From the NCBI GenBank assembly GCA_951799405.1, contig OX637343.1, positions 10,332,524 to 10,396,523 of the forward strand: a stretch of DNA of 64,000 bases, read 5' to 3'. This DNA is from Agapetus fuscipes (lineage: Eukaryota; Arthropoda; Insecta; Trichoptera; Glossosomatidae). Below, one piece after another: positions 23,050-33,935 of this stretch. Position numbers and translations under genes: made by a program. Below the pieces are notes generated by a model. That model was given only the letters and a program-made list of their open reading frames with translations, did not search any database and was not told the DNA's origin. The stretch's first letter is position 1; each line of letters starts with the position of its first letter.

Positions 23050-23492
23050 GACAACAAAAGAAAAGCTGATTTTTAATACCTGTATTTATGAAGTTCGGTG
23101 ATTTGTTGTGCTTGATTTTGGAGTCGTGGATGACATTCAGATAAACTGCTTTCAATTTACCGTTGGACTTGTATTAATACGCGGCCAGCATTTATCAACA
23201 GGGCCGCAGTCATATTCAATTCCTTGATTTTCAACTTTTATATAAACATAAACTTTGACAAAGCTTTAGGCGTTCTTGACATATGAACAATTGTATTTAT
23301 TTAACTTTTCGGATATTAGACGAACATTAATGGGAGAGCTTACATAATTCTCGATCCTTCGTTGGCGACGTAGCCAACGTCTTCAAAAAAGCACCCTCTG
23401 CACGACGATTGAGGATGAACTGATGTTTAATAATAAAAAATGACACAAATAACTGCGTACCCTGGTTCGCAGATGATAATTATGATTGGGTA
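23050..23492. other. Unassigned stretch with a hairpin
   Basis: 23353-23380 holds 'cgttggcgacgtagccaacg', a 7-bp stem. Read on minus it is 'ttgaagacg' + stem + 'gaagg', possibly a decayed copy of the hammerhead-like motif. No gene. Confidence 0.4.
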
Positions 23493-23872
23493 TCTAATCT
23501 AAGTTGCAAAGATATTTTACATTGGAGATTCACATTACATGCATTTTCACAAGCGGACACGTACAATTTTACGCTTGCACATGCCGCATGTGAACCTACA
23601 ACATAAAAAACCAAATCTCAAATAGACATACACCCTGCAACTCTTGCCGTCCTTCCCTGAAACAGGGGTGACGTTGGCAAAGTGAACCATTTTTACAGCA
23701 TGGGTGGTCAGCCGCATACAAAACCTATAAGTCAAGGAACATACACGAAATATTAAAAAATAATTAAATCAATAAATAATAATATGTATGGACATCAGAA
23801 CTAAAACAGAAAACAAATTCCAATTTAATAAACCCTAGCCGCCAACATTACAGATCAACTGCCATTTGGGTA
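23493..23872 (-). pseudogene. LINE-A copy: 3' tail, 3' UTR and last RT codons
   Basis: The tail is at 23493-23740, then AT-rich UTR, then 'agccgccaacattacagatc' and 'aactgccattt', matching the RT C-terminus at 34.3 kb. It is truncated a few codons into the ORF. Confidence 0.75.
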
Positions 23873-24011
23873 TGTAACAATAATTATAACATTATCTAGA
23901 TTTTCGGCTGTAACTTTGTGAAAGTTCGTTTTTATAAATTGAAAATAAAAATACATAATTTTAAAAATTTACATCTGAGTTTATTTTATACACTACTAGT
24001 TTCGGGAGAAA

Positions 24012-24075
24012 CAGTACCTCCCATCTTCAGTTTCATTTTACACCTGAAGATGGGAGGTACTGCCACTACCGAATC
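24012..24075. mobile_element. Short inverted repeat with hammerhead-like box
   Basis: Arms 24012-24030 and 24044-24062 are perfect 19-bp reverse complements. CTGAAGA begins at 24044 and GAA at 24071. This resembles the Penelope-type motifs elsewhere, in a shortened palindrome. Confidence 0.55.
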
Positions 24076-24164
24076 TGGTTTTTCAAAAAATAAAACCAGA
24101 AGGGCATTTCGACTAGTTGTATTTTTATCTCACTTTGATTCCGTTCCGATATGGACTCAATCAT

Positions 24165-24310
24165 ACGCACTGGTGTCACTGAGGTGGCTGGACAACATCA
24201 CGGGAACTGCCAGCAGAGGATGGCCGAACACAGCAGTCGATTTACTGAAATTGAGAGGACTGGAGGAGTCCTACGTCAAGGAGTGGACTGAGAAAGGCTG
24301 AGGAAGAAGG
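24165..24310 (+). pseudogene. LINE-B fragment: RT C-terminus
   Basis: Encodes SLRWLDNITGTASRGWPNTA then LEESYVKEW in the frame ending at 24301. It aligns with 680-800, but the frame there reads GRGWLNTAADR. It is 5'-truncated. Confidence 0.7.
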
Positions 24311-24393
24311 AATATGGACTCAAAATGGAATACATGGACTGCGCACTCCATCAAATGCCATAGGCTTCAGGGTTCTCTAAGTTCTCCCGCGTA

Positions 24394-24563
24394 GGGCTGG
24401 AAGTCTCATCACCACGGTAATTCTTACCTACCGAATATCGGTAATATTTGTATGAAGACTAATCAGCTGTTCACTTGCTGCCATCTTGAATTGACAAGTC
24501 TTCATACAAATATTACCGATATTCGGTAGGTAAGAATTACCGTGGTGATGAGACTTCCAGCCC
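24394..24563. mobile_element. Foldback MITE with perfect 67-bp arms
   Basis: Arms 24394-24460 and 24497-24563 are exact reverse complements starting 'gggctggaagtctcatcacc'. The loop is 36 bp. No target duplication is obvious and nothing is encoded. The perfect arms suggest it is young. Confidence 0.85.
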
Positions 24564-24848
24564 AGGATTCCTTTTACAAACACGGTATATGCTTAGACTT
24601 CGACCATTGCAGCTCTGTTGCAGCAATAATCGATGTTTCTACAGATGGCCCACACACCCACGCGCGCCACCTCGCGTGGGCTCTTCCCGCCATCTCCTCT
24701 GACTCACTATTGCCTCCTGCACCCCTCTCCCGTGCGCTAATGCATGCGCACATGAGATGAGGCGACAGAGCGGCGCATGTAGCATGGCCGGGCCCACGCG
24801 CGTCTGAACCTGTTGCAAAATGCACCGGCCAGGGCTACCACTGCAAAT

Positions 24849-25180
24849 CCCTGCAACTGCAACTCTTGCCGACCTTCCCTGAAAAAGGGGTGACATTGGC
24901 TAAGTGAACCATTTTTTACAGCATGGATGGTCAGCCACATACCAACCTATAAATCAAGGAACATATATAACAAGTTACAGTTTTTAATCCTAAATAATAA
25001 TATGTATAAACATCATTAACAAATACAGAATTAGAAATTCTTATTTTAAAAAACCCTAGTCCTAGCTGCCACCATTACAGATCAACTGCCATTTCTTTCT
25101 GTCCGTACATACTTCTTTCATTGTATCCAGAGTCATAACATTCTTCATACAAGCTCTCCTTTTATTATGACTCTGGATGT
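24849..25180 (-). pseudogene. LINE-A copy: partial tail, 3' UTR and RT C-terminus
   Basis: On minus it encodes IQSHNKRRACMKNVMTLDTM and KKWQLICNGGS, matching the end of the 34-kb ORF. It continues through the UTR into the 5' part of the tail. The tail's 3' half is missing and replaced by unrelated GC-rich sequence. Confidence 0.8.
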
Positions 25181-25194
25181 TCGGATAAATGGTT

Positions 25195-25345
25195 GCATAG
25201 TACAATGACACAGTGACAAAACAACACGTGACATAACGACTCACGATAGAATGACACGCGAGAGAACAGCACATGACATAACATCACATGACGATACCTC
25301 ACATGACATTACATCGCAATGACAATACACCACATGACACGGTTG
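25195..25345. repeat. Degenerate 'catgacataacatcac' satellite
   Basis: Same word set as 12640-13115, about ten irregular units. Confidence 0.75.
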
Positions 25346-25865
25346 GTCTAACCTGTAATGAGTTTCACTCGCCACATGCGACTCCGTCGGGGTGAACACG
25401 GTGAAAAGTTACACTCGTGTGTAGTTTAGTTACGTTAAAATAGCAATTGGCACATCCGATACTTATAGTAGCATCCAGCTTGCATAGAAAAAATACGGAA
25501 GAATACTCCATGCTTTTTTTTTAATAAACAAAATAAATAAATAATATATTTGGGTCGACAACCCTGTTTGGAACTGGTTTATATAGAATTATTTTATGTT
25601 TTACCTAAAGTTATTATTGAGAAAGCACTAAGCTAAGATTAAACCACAAACAATTTATTCGTATGCAAAACAACGCAACTAATCTGCGCATACAGAGCAA
25701 CTTCTTCCTCTTGCCTGGGTTTTGAATGAGTGCGATGTAAAGGAAAATATTCGAGCAAAAGTACAAAGGAGAACAATGAGATGATTCGGGCATCTAGAAA
25801 GAATAACTATGACGACTGCACAAGGGGAATTAAGCTTGGAAAGGGAGTACCGATAAACGATTGGT
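25346..25865. other. Unassigned stretch with SINE-1 scrap
   Basis: 25365-25435 resembles the SINE-1 3' part ('actcgccacatgcgactccg'). The rest is unassigned. Confidence 0.45.
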
Positions 25866-26178
25866 TGATCAAATAAACGATAACTCAGTAGGTAGAGTGC
25901 TTGCACTCCATGCCGGTGACCCGGGTTCGAATCCCACGGAATGTGTCAGAAATGGCTTTTTATTTCGGTGTTTATTTCAAACCCTAAATAAAATACCGGA
26001 AAGGTTTACTCAAGAAATGAGAACCAGCCTCCTCGGGACTTGGGAAATCATCACTCCAACTGAAGTGGTTGGCGGAAAGCCGGCCCTCTTACCTGTAAAA
26101 AAATTAGAAGATTCACTCGCCACATGCATGACGGCAATAAGTTACACTATGCGTGTAGCTTGGTTGCGTTGCGTCGCA
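25866..26178 (+). mobile_element. SINE-1, nearly full length
   Basis: Head 'taactcagtaggtagagtgc' and 'gggttcgaatcccacgg', middle 'cggaaaggtttactcaag', end 'agcttggttgcgttgcg'. The first bases of the head are degraded. Confidence 0.8.
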
Positions 26179-26194
26179 AATCACTGGAACAAAG

Positions 26195-26330
26195 TGAGAA
26201 GAAAGTAGTAATTAATTTGGAGGAGATGAAAGAAGTGTACAATGATACAACAAAGTGGAGACACATCTGCGGAGGTGCTACCCACCCCTAGCAGAATGGA
26301 GGCTAGATACAAATCAAGGAAAGACTCCAA
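26195..26330 (+). pseudogene. LINE-A-like RT C-terminus
   Basis: Encodes NLEEMKEVYNDTTKWRHICG, close to DEMKEVCKDRKKWRLICN in the 34-kb ORF. The downstream 'ggaggtgctacccacc' also matches the plus-strand fragment at 4425. Confidence 0.65.
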
Positions 26331-26597
26331 CTTACAAAAATATAAATATTTTCAGCAAGGAACCTTACACTTTACTCTGTCTTGGAGCAATAATTCAAAG
26401 ACGTCCGTATATCTTTTTTTCTACCTTTCTTCTGCTCTTGTGGAATGAGAAGAAAGATGAAATTCCGCGCTCAGCAGAGCTAAATTCCTCTCCGGGAAAG
26501 AAACCGAAAGATATAGAGTGGATACCTTAAATTTGTAGAGACCAGTGGCGCAAAGTCTAACAACTCGATTGCCAGCGGCTTCCTTTTGGAAAACTTA

Positions 26598-26838
26598 TCT
26601 AATCTAATCTAAGTTGCAAAGATATGTAACATTGGGGATCTACATATTATATCCAACACGTTTAAGTTCGCGCTTGTACATGCCGCATGTGAACCTACAA
26701 CATAAAAACCCAAATCTAAAATGAACACACACCCTGCAACTCTTGCCGACCTGCCCTGAAACAGGGGTGACATTGTCAAAGTGAACCATTTTCTATTGCA
26801 TGGGTGGTCAGACACATACCAACCTATAATTCAAGGGA
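26598..26838 (-). mobile_element. LINE-A 3' tail, full length
   Basis: From 'cttgaattataggttggtat' (minus) to 'caacttagattagattagat'. Confidence 0.85.
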
Positions 26839-26924
26839 CATCACTAGGCAAAAAAGTAGATAAAACATTGAATTATAATATTGGTGTAGACGAAATCGGC
26901 CTACGGCACACCACATAATACATA

Positions 26925-27160
26925 ATCTATAATCTAAGTTGCATAGATATATTACATTTATAGATTCGTATTAAATGCATTCCCATAAGCAGACACGTTT
27001 GCGCTTACACATGCCGCATGTGGACCTACAACATAAAAATCCAATCTCAAATGAGCATAAGCCCTGCAACTCTTGCCGACCTCGTTAAGAGTGACATTGG
27101 CAAGTTTACACTATGGGTGCTCATCCTCTTACCAATCTTTTCGTCAAGGATCAAGGAACT
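26925..27160 (-). mobile_element. LINE-A 3' tail, full length
   Basis: Internal deletions shorten the 'gtcacccctgtttcaggg' box; the tail ends 'caacttagattatagattat'. Confidence 0.8.
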
Positions 27161-27371
27161 TTTATGATTTACTTGTATGACTCTACTCTAAGTATATAGA
27201 TGTAGGTTTTAAATCGCGTTATAATTTATTATTGTAGAAATGGGAGTTAGTTTATTTTTAACCGGGCTACCTCCTGAAAAATCTCACAGTTCGCCACTGG
27301 AGTAGAGAGATGAGCTCTCTTGATTAAAAAGCTTTTCATTTTTGTTCCCTTAATATTTTGTCGATGTATTA

Positions 27372-27605
27372 GTCTATCTATAATCCAAGTTGCAATAAAA
27401 TATTAACATTTGAGGTTCCCAAAAGCAGAAACGCAACTTACCTGCATATATAAAGCATCTCATTTCCGCGTTGTCTCCGAAAGGTTGCATGTGTCGCGTG
27501 TATGAGGCTGACACTCCATATCAAAACTTGTTTCACTTTTGCCAATGCCACCCCGGTTTCAGGGAAAGGTGGCATGAGTTGCAAAGTTTCTGTTCATGGG
27601 AAACA
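27372..27605. mobile_element. Mosaic of LINE-A tail pieces and SINE-1 end
   Basis: 27372-27430 is a LINE-A 3' end on minus. 27428-27495 is a SINE-1 3' end on minus. 27498-27605 is the 5' part of a divergent LINE-A tail on plus. Confidence 0.6.
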
Positions 27606-27846
27606 TCTTATTCACAGAAATCTATTTGATGTAGCTTATACATTACTTACGCCATGGATTATGTTTGTACTCAAATGAAGCCTATTTCTTAATCCTTAGT
27701 TTATCCTTGGATTAGCTTGTGTACAAATATACCGTCCTCTCTCTAATTTACTCATTTACTTCATCACAGCTGCCTCAGGTTTCGCATGCTTCGATCTTCG
27801 TACAATAATGGTACAAATTGATGCACGCAATCTATGCATAGGAAAC

Positions 27847-28020
27847 TTGATAACGCAACTAAGCTACACATGTAGTGTAACTTCTTGCCGCGTTATTCCC
27901 GAAGGGGTCGCATATGGCGAGTGAACCTATTTATTTTTACGGGTAAGGGGGCCGACCTCACGCTTACCACTTAAGTTGAAGTGGGGGTTTCTCAACTCCC
28001 GAAAGTTTCAAGAAATAAGT
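27847..28020 (-). mobile_element. SINE-1, 3' half
   Basis: On plus it starts 'aacgcaactaagctacacat' and reaches 'gggtttctcaactcccgaa'. The tRNA-like head is missing. Confidence 0.8.
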
Positions 28021-28047
28021 TAAACGAACGTGTTCGTTACAGGTTTT

Positions 28048-28296
28048 TCTATAATCTAGAAAATAAGTTGCAAATATATATTTTTACTTTTCAGGCTCAT
28101 ATTTAATGCACGCTCACATTTAGACACGCGTTTACTGCACATGGTGCATGTGTATTTATAAAATAAATCATACATCATGTGAACGTAAACCTTGAAACTG
28201 CTGCCGACTACCTCTGAAACGGGGTGGCGTAGGCTAGAGGTAAACCAAGTTTGTACATCATGAGGGGTCAGCCTCATGCCAACCTAGTCAAAGAAC
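28048..28296 (-). mobile_element. Divergent LINE-A 3' tail
   Basis: Carries the sub-family phrases 'gacccctcatgatgtacaaa' and 'gccaccccgtttcag' on minus. Confidence 0.7.
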
Positions 28297-28476
28297 TTTA
28301 AATTTATCCTTAGTTAATTTTATGGAACAAGAACCAGATGAATCTTTATTATATTAAACACTGTTTACTTTTACTTAATTTATTTATATACTAACGTTTT
28401 TGATCACTTTTAATTATTCATTAGGATTTATTATTATACTTTACTTTATAAGGTTTTGTTGTTTTATATACTTCCC

Positions 28477-28617
28477 TAACCCCACTTCAACTGAGAGTGG
28501 TTGGTGTGAGGCCGGCCCCCTTACCTGTAAAAATAAATAGGTCCCGAAGCGTCACATGCGACCCCTTCGGGGATAACGCAGGCAAGAAGTTACACTATAT
28601 GTGTAGCTTAGTTGCTT
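28477..28617 (+). mobile_element. SINE-1, 3' half
   Basis: From 'ccccacttcaactgagagtg' to 'gtgtagcttagttgc'. Confidence 0.75.
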
Positions 28618-28647
28618 TATATATTTAAATATTATTTATTATTTATA

Positions 28648-28895
28648 TTCCTTGACTTATAGGTTGGTATGAGGCTGACCACCCATACTATAAAAAATGG
28701 ATCACATTGCCCATGTCACCCCTGTGTCAGGGAAGGTCGGCAAAAGCTGTAGGGCTTATGTTCATTTGAGGTTTGGAATTTATTTCTTAGTAAATATTCA
28801 GCATTTGTAATCGCGAACTACACGTGTTTGTTTCTGGGCATCCATTTGAGAGCCTTAAATGTTAATATATCCCTACAACTCAGATTATGGCTTAT
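28648..28895 (+). mobile_element. LINE-A 3' tail, full length
   Basis: From 'attccttgacttataggttg' to 'ctacaactcagattatgg'. It shows the '...catttgtaatcgcgaacta' variant also present in the 34-kb LINE. Confidence 0.85.
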
Positions 28896-29284
28896 ATATT
28901 TTTATTTATTCAAACGCCTAGCATTTTTGGCTTTAATTCGTAAATACTGACGATAACTGAGGCATCTTCCCACCTACATTATAAATGGTTTCATTTTCTT
29001 AATTTTCTTGAGATTCCGCGCGAAATATTTTCAGTTGGAATATTAATTATAATGTGGACTTAAGGCAAAATTAATGAGACTAAAGACTCGTCCTATAATC
29101 TGCCTTGACAGAATTATCATCCTAGAATGTTTTTTTTGTCTCTGAACATGAATAGTCCTTGCTTTCCATACAATTTTAAGAACATTAAGCTTCGTTTGAA
29201 ATTAGATCTTAGTGTAACAAGAACATAATATTTAATTCCTTGAGTTACACGCGTTATTGAAACAATCGCAAGTTCAAGCAAGGC

Positions 29285-29435
29285 CCGCCAGTGTCGTGTC
29301 CTGTTGACCATAACTGTGACCCTGGTTCAACAGATGTCATCGGGCAATTGAAATTGAAGAATTCATTAAAAATATGTCCAGGCAAAATAGGTTGGTGAAC
29401 TGCACTTCTCTTTACAAATCTATTTATTTTTTAAT
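29285..29435 (+). mobile_element. SINE-2 body
   Basis: 'gaccctggttcaacagatgt' and 'caaaataggttggtgaactg' and 'acaaatctatttatttttta' match the copy at 59020. A degraded B-box-like stretch sits at 29269. Confidence 0.6.
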
Positions 29436-29504
29436 ACAAATAAAATAGATTTGTACGAAATTACAAATGAAATGACGTTCGTTGGTAACCGAAGCACTCG
29501 AGAT

Positions 29505-29545
29505 TCATGCATTCATTCATTCATTCATGCATGCCTGCATTCGTA
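29505..29545. repeat. Short (attc)n microsatellite
   Basis: 'attcattcattcattcatgc' followed by a degraded continuation. Confidence 0.8.
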
Positions 29546-29950
29546 AATTGACTACTTTTAAACTCAATGATGTATGATCAAGCTGTGATTTCATAAAAAT
29601 AAAACATTTATTTTCACTCAAACCGTGAATGCATCAAAATTAACCAAATGTACCAGAAGTACCCACAGCATGTAGACGCTCATTCTTGGCTATATTTATT
29701 TATTTCAGTTAGAAGAAAGACTTTGTTCATGCATTGCTTAGATAACAGGATTCATGCAATTCTAATCTCTAATCAAGATTCAACGAATTTTAATATAGTT
29801 CAAAAACTTCAGAAATTCCTCTACCTTTCTTTCAATAATTAAATTTAAAATTTCATTTCTATGAACAATTTACATTAAATATTATTAATGTAAATTGTAG
29901 AGGCAAGTTTATTATAAAATTGAATTTTTGTTGCAGAGATATATCGCCAT

Positions 29951-30196
29951 CTTAAAGGTAAAACTGAATAAGTGCTGATTCACTTATATGAGAAATCGTG
30001 GATAAAACATTGTATTGGGTGTAACTTCTCATAGTAAATGATCTAATTACCAGGAAGTGCTCATGAAAAACTTCTAAACTACAGGATTTTCACACTTCTG
30101 TGGTGAATTCACTCGTAGGAAAAGGACAAAAAGTTAATTTATCTGAGAAACCCATGTAAGCTAAATACGTCACTTATTCAGTTTTACCTTTAATTA
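29951..30196. mobile_element. MITE with ~22-bp inverted ends
   Basis: Left 'aggtaaaactgaataagtg' and right 'cacttattcagttttacct' are exact inverses. The interior holds 'catgaaaaacttctaaacta' and 'caggattttcacact'. Related copies are at 38575-38770 (+) and, inverted and interrupted, 61533-61700. Confidence 0.8.
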
Positions 30197-30201
30197 AGGT
30201 A

Positions 30202-30562
30202 TCGATATTAACATTTAAGATTCACATTAAATGCATTTAATCTAATCGAATCTAAGTTTCAAAGATATGTTACATTGAGGATTCACAATATACCTATGCA
30301 TTTTCACAAGCAGAAACGTGCAAGTTCGCGCTTGCACATGCCGCATGTGAACCTACAACATAAAAACCCAAATCTCAAATGGACATACATCCTGCGACTC
30401 TTGCAGTCCTGCCCTGAAACAGGGGTGACATTGAAGTGAACTATTTTTACAACATGGATGGTCAACCGCATAACGGTTATACGCGTTTAAGATCGCGCTG
30501 AAATATCCTGCATGGGCGTGCATCAAACATACGTTTATATCTACAACTAAGATTAATTATAG
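30202..30562. mobile_element. LINE-A tails in head-to-head arrangement
   Basis: 30240-30475 is a full tail on minus. 30476-30562 is the 3' half of a tail on plus ('ctacaactaagattaattat'). The two 3' ends face outward. Confidence 0.7.
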
Positions 30563-31364
30563 ATATTTGAGATATAAGTTAGAGTTTGTACAATACTTGT
30601 TTCGAAAAAATAATCTTGCTACTTTATATTCCTAGTAACAAAATAAGAGATATAAAAGAGAGTTCTTATATGGAGCTACTGCCAATTGAACTGTGCGAGA
30701 CAATGCGATATCGTTTTCTGATCGCCCGGTACCTTTATAGCTCCACACTGATATCGACTATCGTAAGCTATTGCTCTTCATATGTAGACTACAGGAACAC
30801 TAAAAAGTAACTGATCCGTAAAAAATAAACAATTTCGAAATAGATAGCCATTTCAGTCCAGTTGGTAATTGGAGTGTTAGCTTACTTACAAATTTAAACT
30901 TTGGGTTCGAATCCAATAATGTTTTCCTTTAACGAAGTAGACAAGATTTGTCAACTTAGCAATCACACGTACCCCTAGTATAAAACATTGCGTCGATTCG
31001 CTATCATCTAGGAAAATACAAAAATGGATGGTAGATACTGCAGCACTTCTACTAAGCGTTTAATTTATTATACTTTTTTGTCCATTTAGAGTTAGGCGAT
31101 AGTGGGGAATATATGCGATGTGTTTTTTTTATATTAGGCGCAAAGAAATCTCTGCCTTTACCTTCAGAAACTGTGAAATATCCGTTTATTTAAACAGTTG
31201 GTGTAGGGATGGTTTTTATGCTTAACAATCATTTTCTTTGGGAATTAACAAAGGTAAGAAGTGGTACACATACTTAGGATGTCGATCAAAATGAAAATAA
31301 TGTGCATTGTAGTATTCAAAATCTACTGCCTTTAGTCGTCATGATCCTTTCTTGTAAAAATCAA
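30563..31364. other. Unassigned stretch
   Basis: A 74-codon frame at 30586-30810 has no recognisable relative. 30865-30920 has a faint tRNA-like look ('ggttcgaatccaataatg'). Otherwise nothing. Confidence 0.4.
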
Positions 31365-31455
31365 TAGCTTTGTATGCGCGTTCCAAGTTTTGCGGATCCT
31401 TCTAACAGACACACTCATACAGGACGGGTACGGGAAGGGGTTGAGCATATTTATT
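31365..31455 (+). repeat. Second copy of the 21300 dispersed repeat
   Basis: 'agctttgtatgcgcgttcca', 'cggatccttctaacagac' and 'caggacgggtacgg' parallel the 21.3-kb copy. Confidence 0.6.
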
Positions 31456-31469
31456 TCATCTTCAATAAT

Positions 31470-31785
31470 CGATAATCTAAGTTGCAAAGATGTATTCACA
31501 CTTGGGACTCATATAAAAGTATGTTCACAAGCAGACACTTATAAGTTCGCACTTACACATTCCGCATGTGTATAAAAAGTTTCACTTTGCCATTGTCACC
31601 CTGTTCCAGGGAAGGTCGGCAAGAGTTGAAGGGCATATGTTCATTTAAGTTTTGGGTTTTTATATTGTAATTCCACATGGGGCATGTTTAAGCGCGAAAT
31701 CATACGTGTCTGCTTGTGAGTAGGTATGTATATAATGTGAATCCCTAATGTTACATATATTTGCAACTTAGATTAGTTTATATTA
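31470..31785. mobile_element. LINE-A tails joined head to head
   Basis: 31470-31575 is the 3' half on minus. It joins directly at 31577 to a tail on plus that begins mid-way ('tttcactttgccattgtcac') and ends 'caacttagattagttt'. Both 3' ends point outward. Confidence 0.8.
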
Positions 31786-31789
31786 TAAA

Positions 31790-32099
31790 AATAGGAAAAT
31801 GTGTGAGTTAAAAATGTTCATTTTGACTTTAAAAACGAATAAGCAGAAAAATGAAGTAGGCACACACAACTTGTAACCTCCCTATGCTCGACTCCTTTCT
31901 ATTGAACGGACTCCATTTCCCGCATAACCTCTTGTTATCTGACTCCATTATGCAGCTCCTCCTCCATCCAGAATGACTCCCGGCATCCAGGAACTCCTCC
32001 TATTTACTTGGTCGTCCTCTTCAACACCTTCCCTGCTTGGGAAAACTTTCCGCGCACAAACTTTCGCCATCCATTATGTGCAAAAAGTCGAGAAGCAAA
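31790..32099. other. Unassigned stretch
   Basis: Pyrimidine-rich, nothing recognised. Confidence 0.4.
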
Positions 32100-32585
32100 C
32101 TGCTGCATGGATAATCGATCTACTACCAACTACACTATAATATTATTAAGAATATGTAATTGTGTGTTGTGTTGGGCTGTGTGAGTTAAGGTGAAGTCTC
32201 TCTAGAAACGAATATATCGCACGTTTAATAATAAAGAGCAATAACTCAAAAATTGGGAAAATTGAAATTTTGTAATAAAACGCAAGAACAATGCGAGAAG
32301 AATAGGTAGAATGCGACAGCCGTTCAATTTGGACGAATATGACAAAGATAAAACATCGGACGCCTTTTTCATCCCATACAAGTTGTACTGGTTGTAAACG
32401 TGATTTCCCAACATTCTTAATTTTTGCGTTATTTCTCTTTATTATTAAGCGTGCGATATGTTGCATGGATAATAATTGATCTGCTGCACTATGATATAAT
32501 TACGAATATGTAGTTGTGCTTGTTTGTGTGAGTTACTACTAAGTCTGTGAAGCCTCTCTAGAAATGAATAGATGTTAGTTATTAA
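32100..32585. mobile_element. Foldback element inside a ~125-bp direct duplication
   Basis: 32213-32460 has ~41-bp near-perfect inverted arms ('atatcgcacg', 'ttaataataaagag'). The flanks 32100-32212 and 32461-32585 are direct repeats of each other ('gaatatgtaattgtg', 'gaagtctctctagaaa'). The frame at 32146-32466 (-) is only a by-product of the foldback. Confidence 0.7.
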
Positions 32586-32646
32586 TAAGCAAGTATTATT
32601 TCAAATGTACTTAACTTGATTTTAAAAATGTACTTTGTTGTGTATG

Positions 32647-32896
32647 TTCCTTGACTTATAGGTTGGTATGTGGCTGACCACCCATAGGTACTGTAAAAGA
32701 TGGTTCACTTTGCTAATGTCACCCCTGTTTCAGGGAAGGTCGGCAAAAGTTGTGGGGCTTATGTTCATTTGAGGTTTTGATTTAATTTGTAAGTGCACAT
32801 TCAGCATTTTTAAGGGCGAACTACACGTGTCTGTCTGTGAGCATCCATTTGATATGCGCTTTAAATGTTAATGTAATTTTGCAACATAGATCATAG
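32647..32896 (+). mobile_element. LINE-A 3' tail, full length
   Basis: From 'gttccttgacttataggttg' to 'tgcaacatagatcatag'. It has a 4-base insert in 'cccataggtactgtaaa'. Confidence 0.85.
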
Positions 32897-32947
32897 ATAG
32901 ATAGAAATCTCTCTAGAAATGAATAGATTTTAGGTATTTATACCTTG

Positions 32948-33091
32948 TAGGCTGGGAAACCCCCACTTTAACTGAAGTGCTTCCTGATGTGAGACGCCCG
33001 TAAAAGTAAATAGGTGCCGAATCGCGGCATGCGAATCCTTTGGGGATGCAAGAAGTTACTTTATATTTGAAGCTTAGTTGCGTTTTTTTTA
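32948..33091 (+). mobile_element. SINE-1, 3' half
   Basis: From 'ggctgggaaacccccacttt' to 'gcttagttgcgttttttt'. Confidence 0.75.
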
Positions 33092-33314
33092 GGGTAACCT
33101 GTTGTTCAGCAAAAAAAGTACTGAGAAAATTATTTCCCTTCTCAAACAAACTCACTAATCCAACATTTCCGGAAAGTACCTCCGACTCCTCCCCTTTTCC
33201 AAGTTTCCTTCCATTTCCAAGATAAATCTCTCCTCCAGCTTTTCGTCAAGTCAGCCAGACGCAAGATGCCTGATAACTCTTATCGATTTTTTAATTAAAC
33301 CTCCCATATCTCGA

Positions 33315-33671
33315 GTATAAGACATTCACATAAACTCTCGTCGATTGCGTAAATCCAAAGACGGCTTGGAGTGCCGTCCTGTGTACAGAACACAGGACGG
33401 CACTCCAAGCGAGCAATTTAATTGTGATGCATTTATTTGATATAAACATTTACGTTAACTTCTCTCGATTGCGTGAATTAAAAAATGTATGGAACATAAG
33501 ACTGCACTCCTGGTGAGCGATTTAATTTTCGTACACTTTTCGAATAACCGTTTACTTAAACTCTCTTCGATTGCGTAAATTAAAAAATGTATGGAACATA
33601 CGTTGGCACTCCTTGTGAGCGATTTAGCTTTCCTACTTTTTGTCGATTTACGCTATCGAGGGGAGTTAACG
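33315..33671. repeat. Three tandem units of a ~120-bp MITE-like sequence
   Basis: Units start with 'aactctcgtcgattgcgtaa' (33323), 'aacttctctcgattgcgtga' (33456) and 'aactctcttcgattgcgtaa' (33559). The right end 'cgctatcgaggggagtt' is inverted to the unit starts. The first unit holds a 20-bp-arm hairpin (33365-33384 and 33390-33409). A single-unit relative is at 51558-51690. Confidence 0.75.
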
Positions 33672-33935
33672 CAACGCCTTATACTGGGAGACAGGAGTAC
33701 AGGAAACTGCGCGGGAAACATGGCGAGCTAAGAGTTATTTCCAAATGAAAACTTGGATGAACTTTCGTTAATTGGCTTTTTGTTTTTTGGCAGCTCAGTC
33801 CAACATTCATCATTACATGAGTCTTATGAAGCCAAAGGCGGAAATCTAGGGGCAATCTTTTTAGCTAATGAAGACTACAGGGGAAGAACCAGGAATGTCG
33901 GTGGAAGAAAATTGTGGGTAAAATCTATAATAATA

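Noticed and set aside
32146..32466. 106-codon minus-strand frame
   Set aside because: It spans the inverted arms of a foldback element and has no family resemblance.
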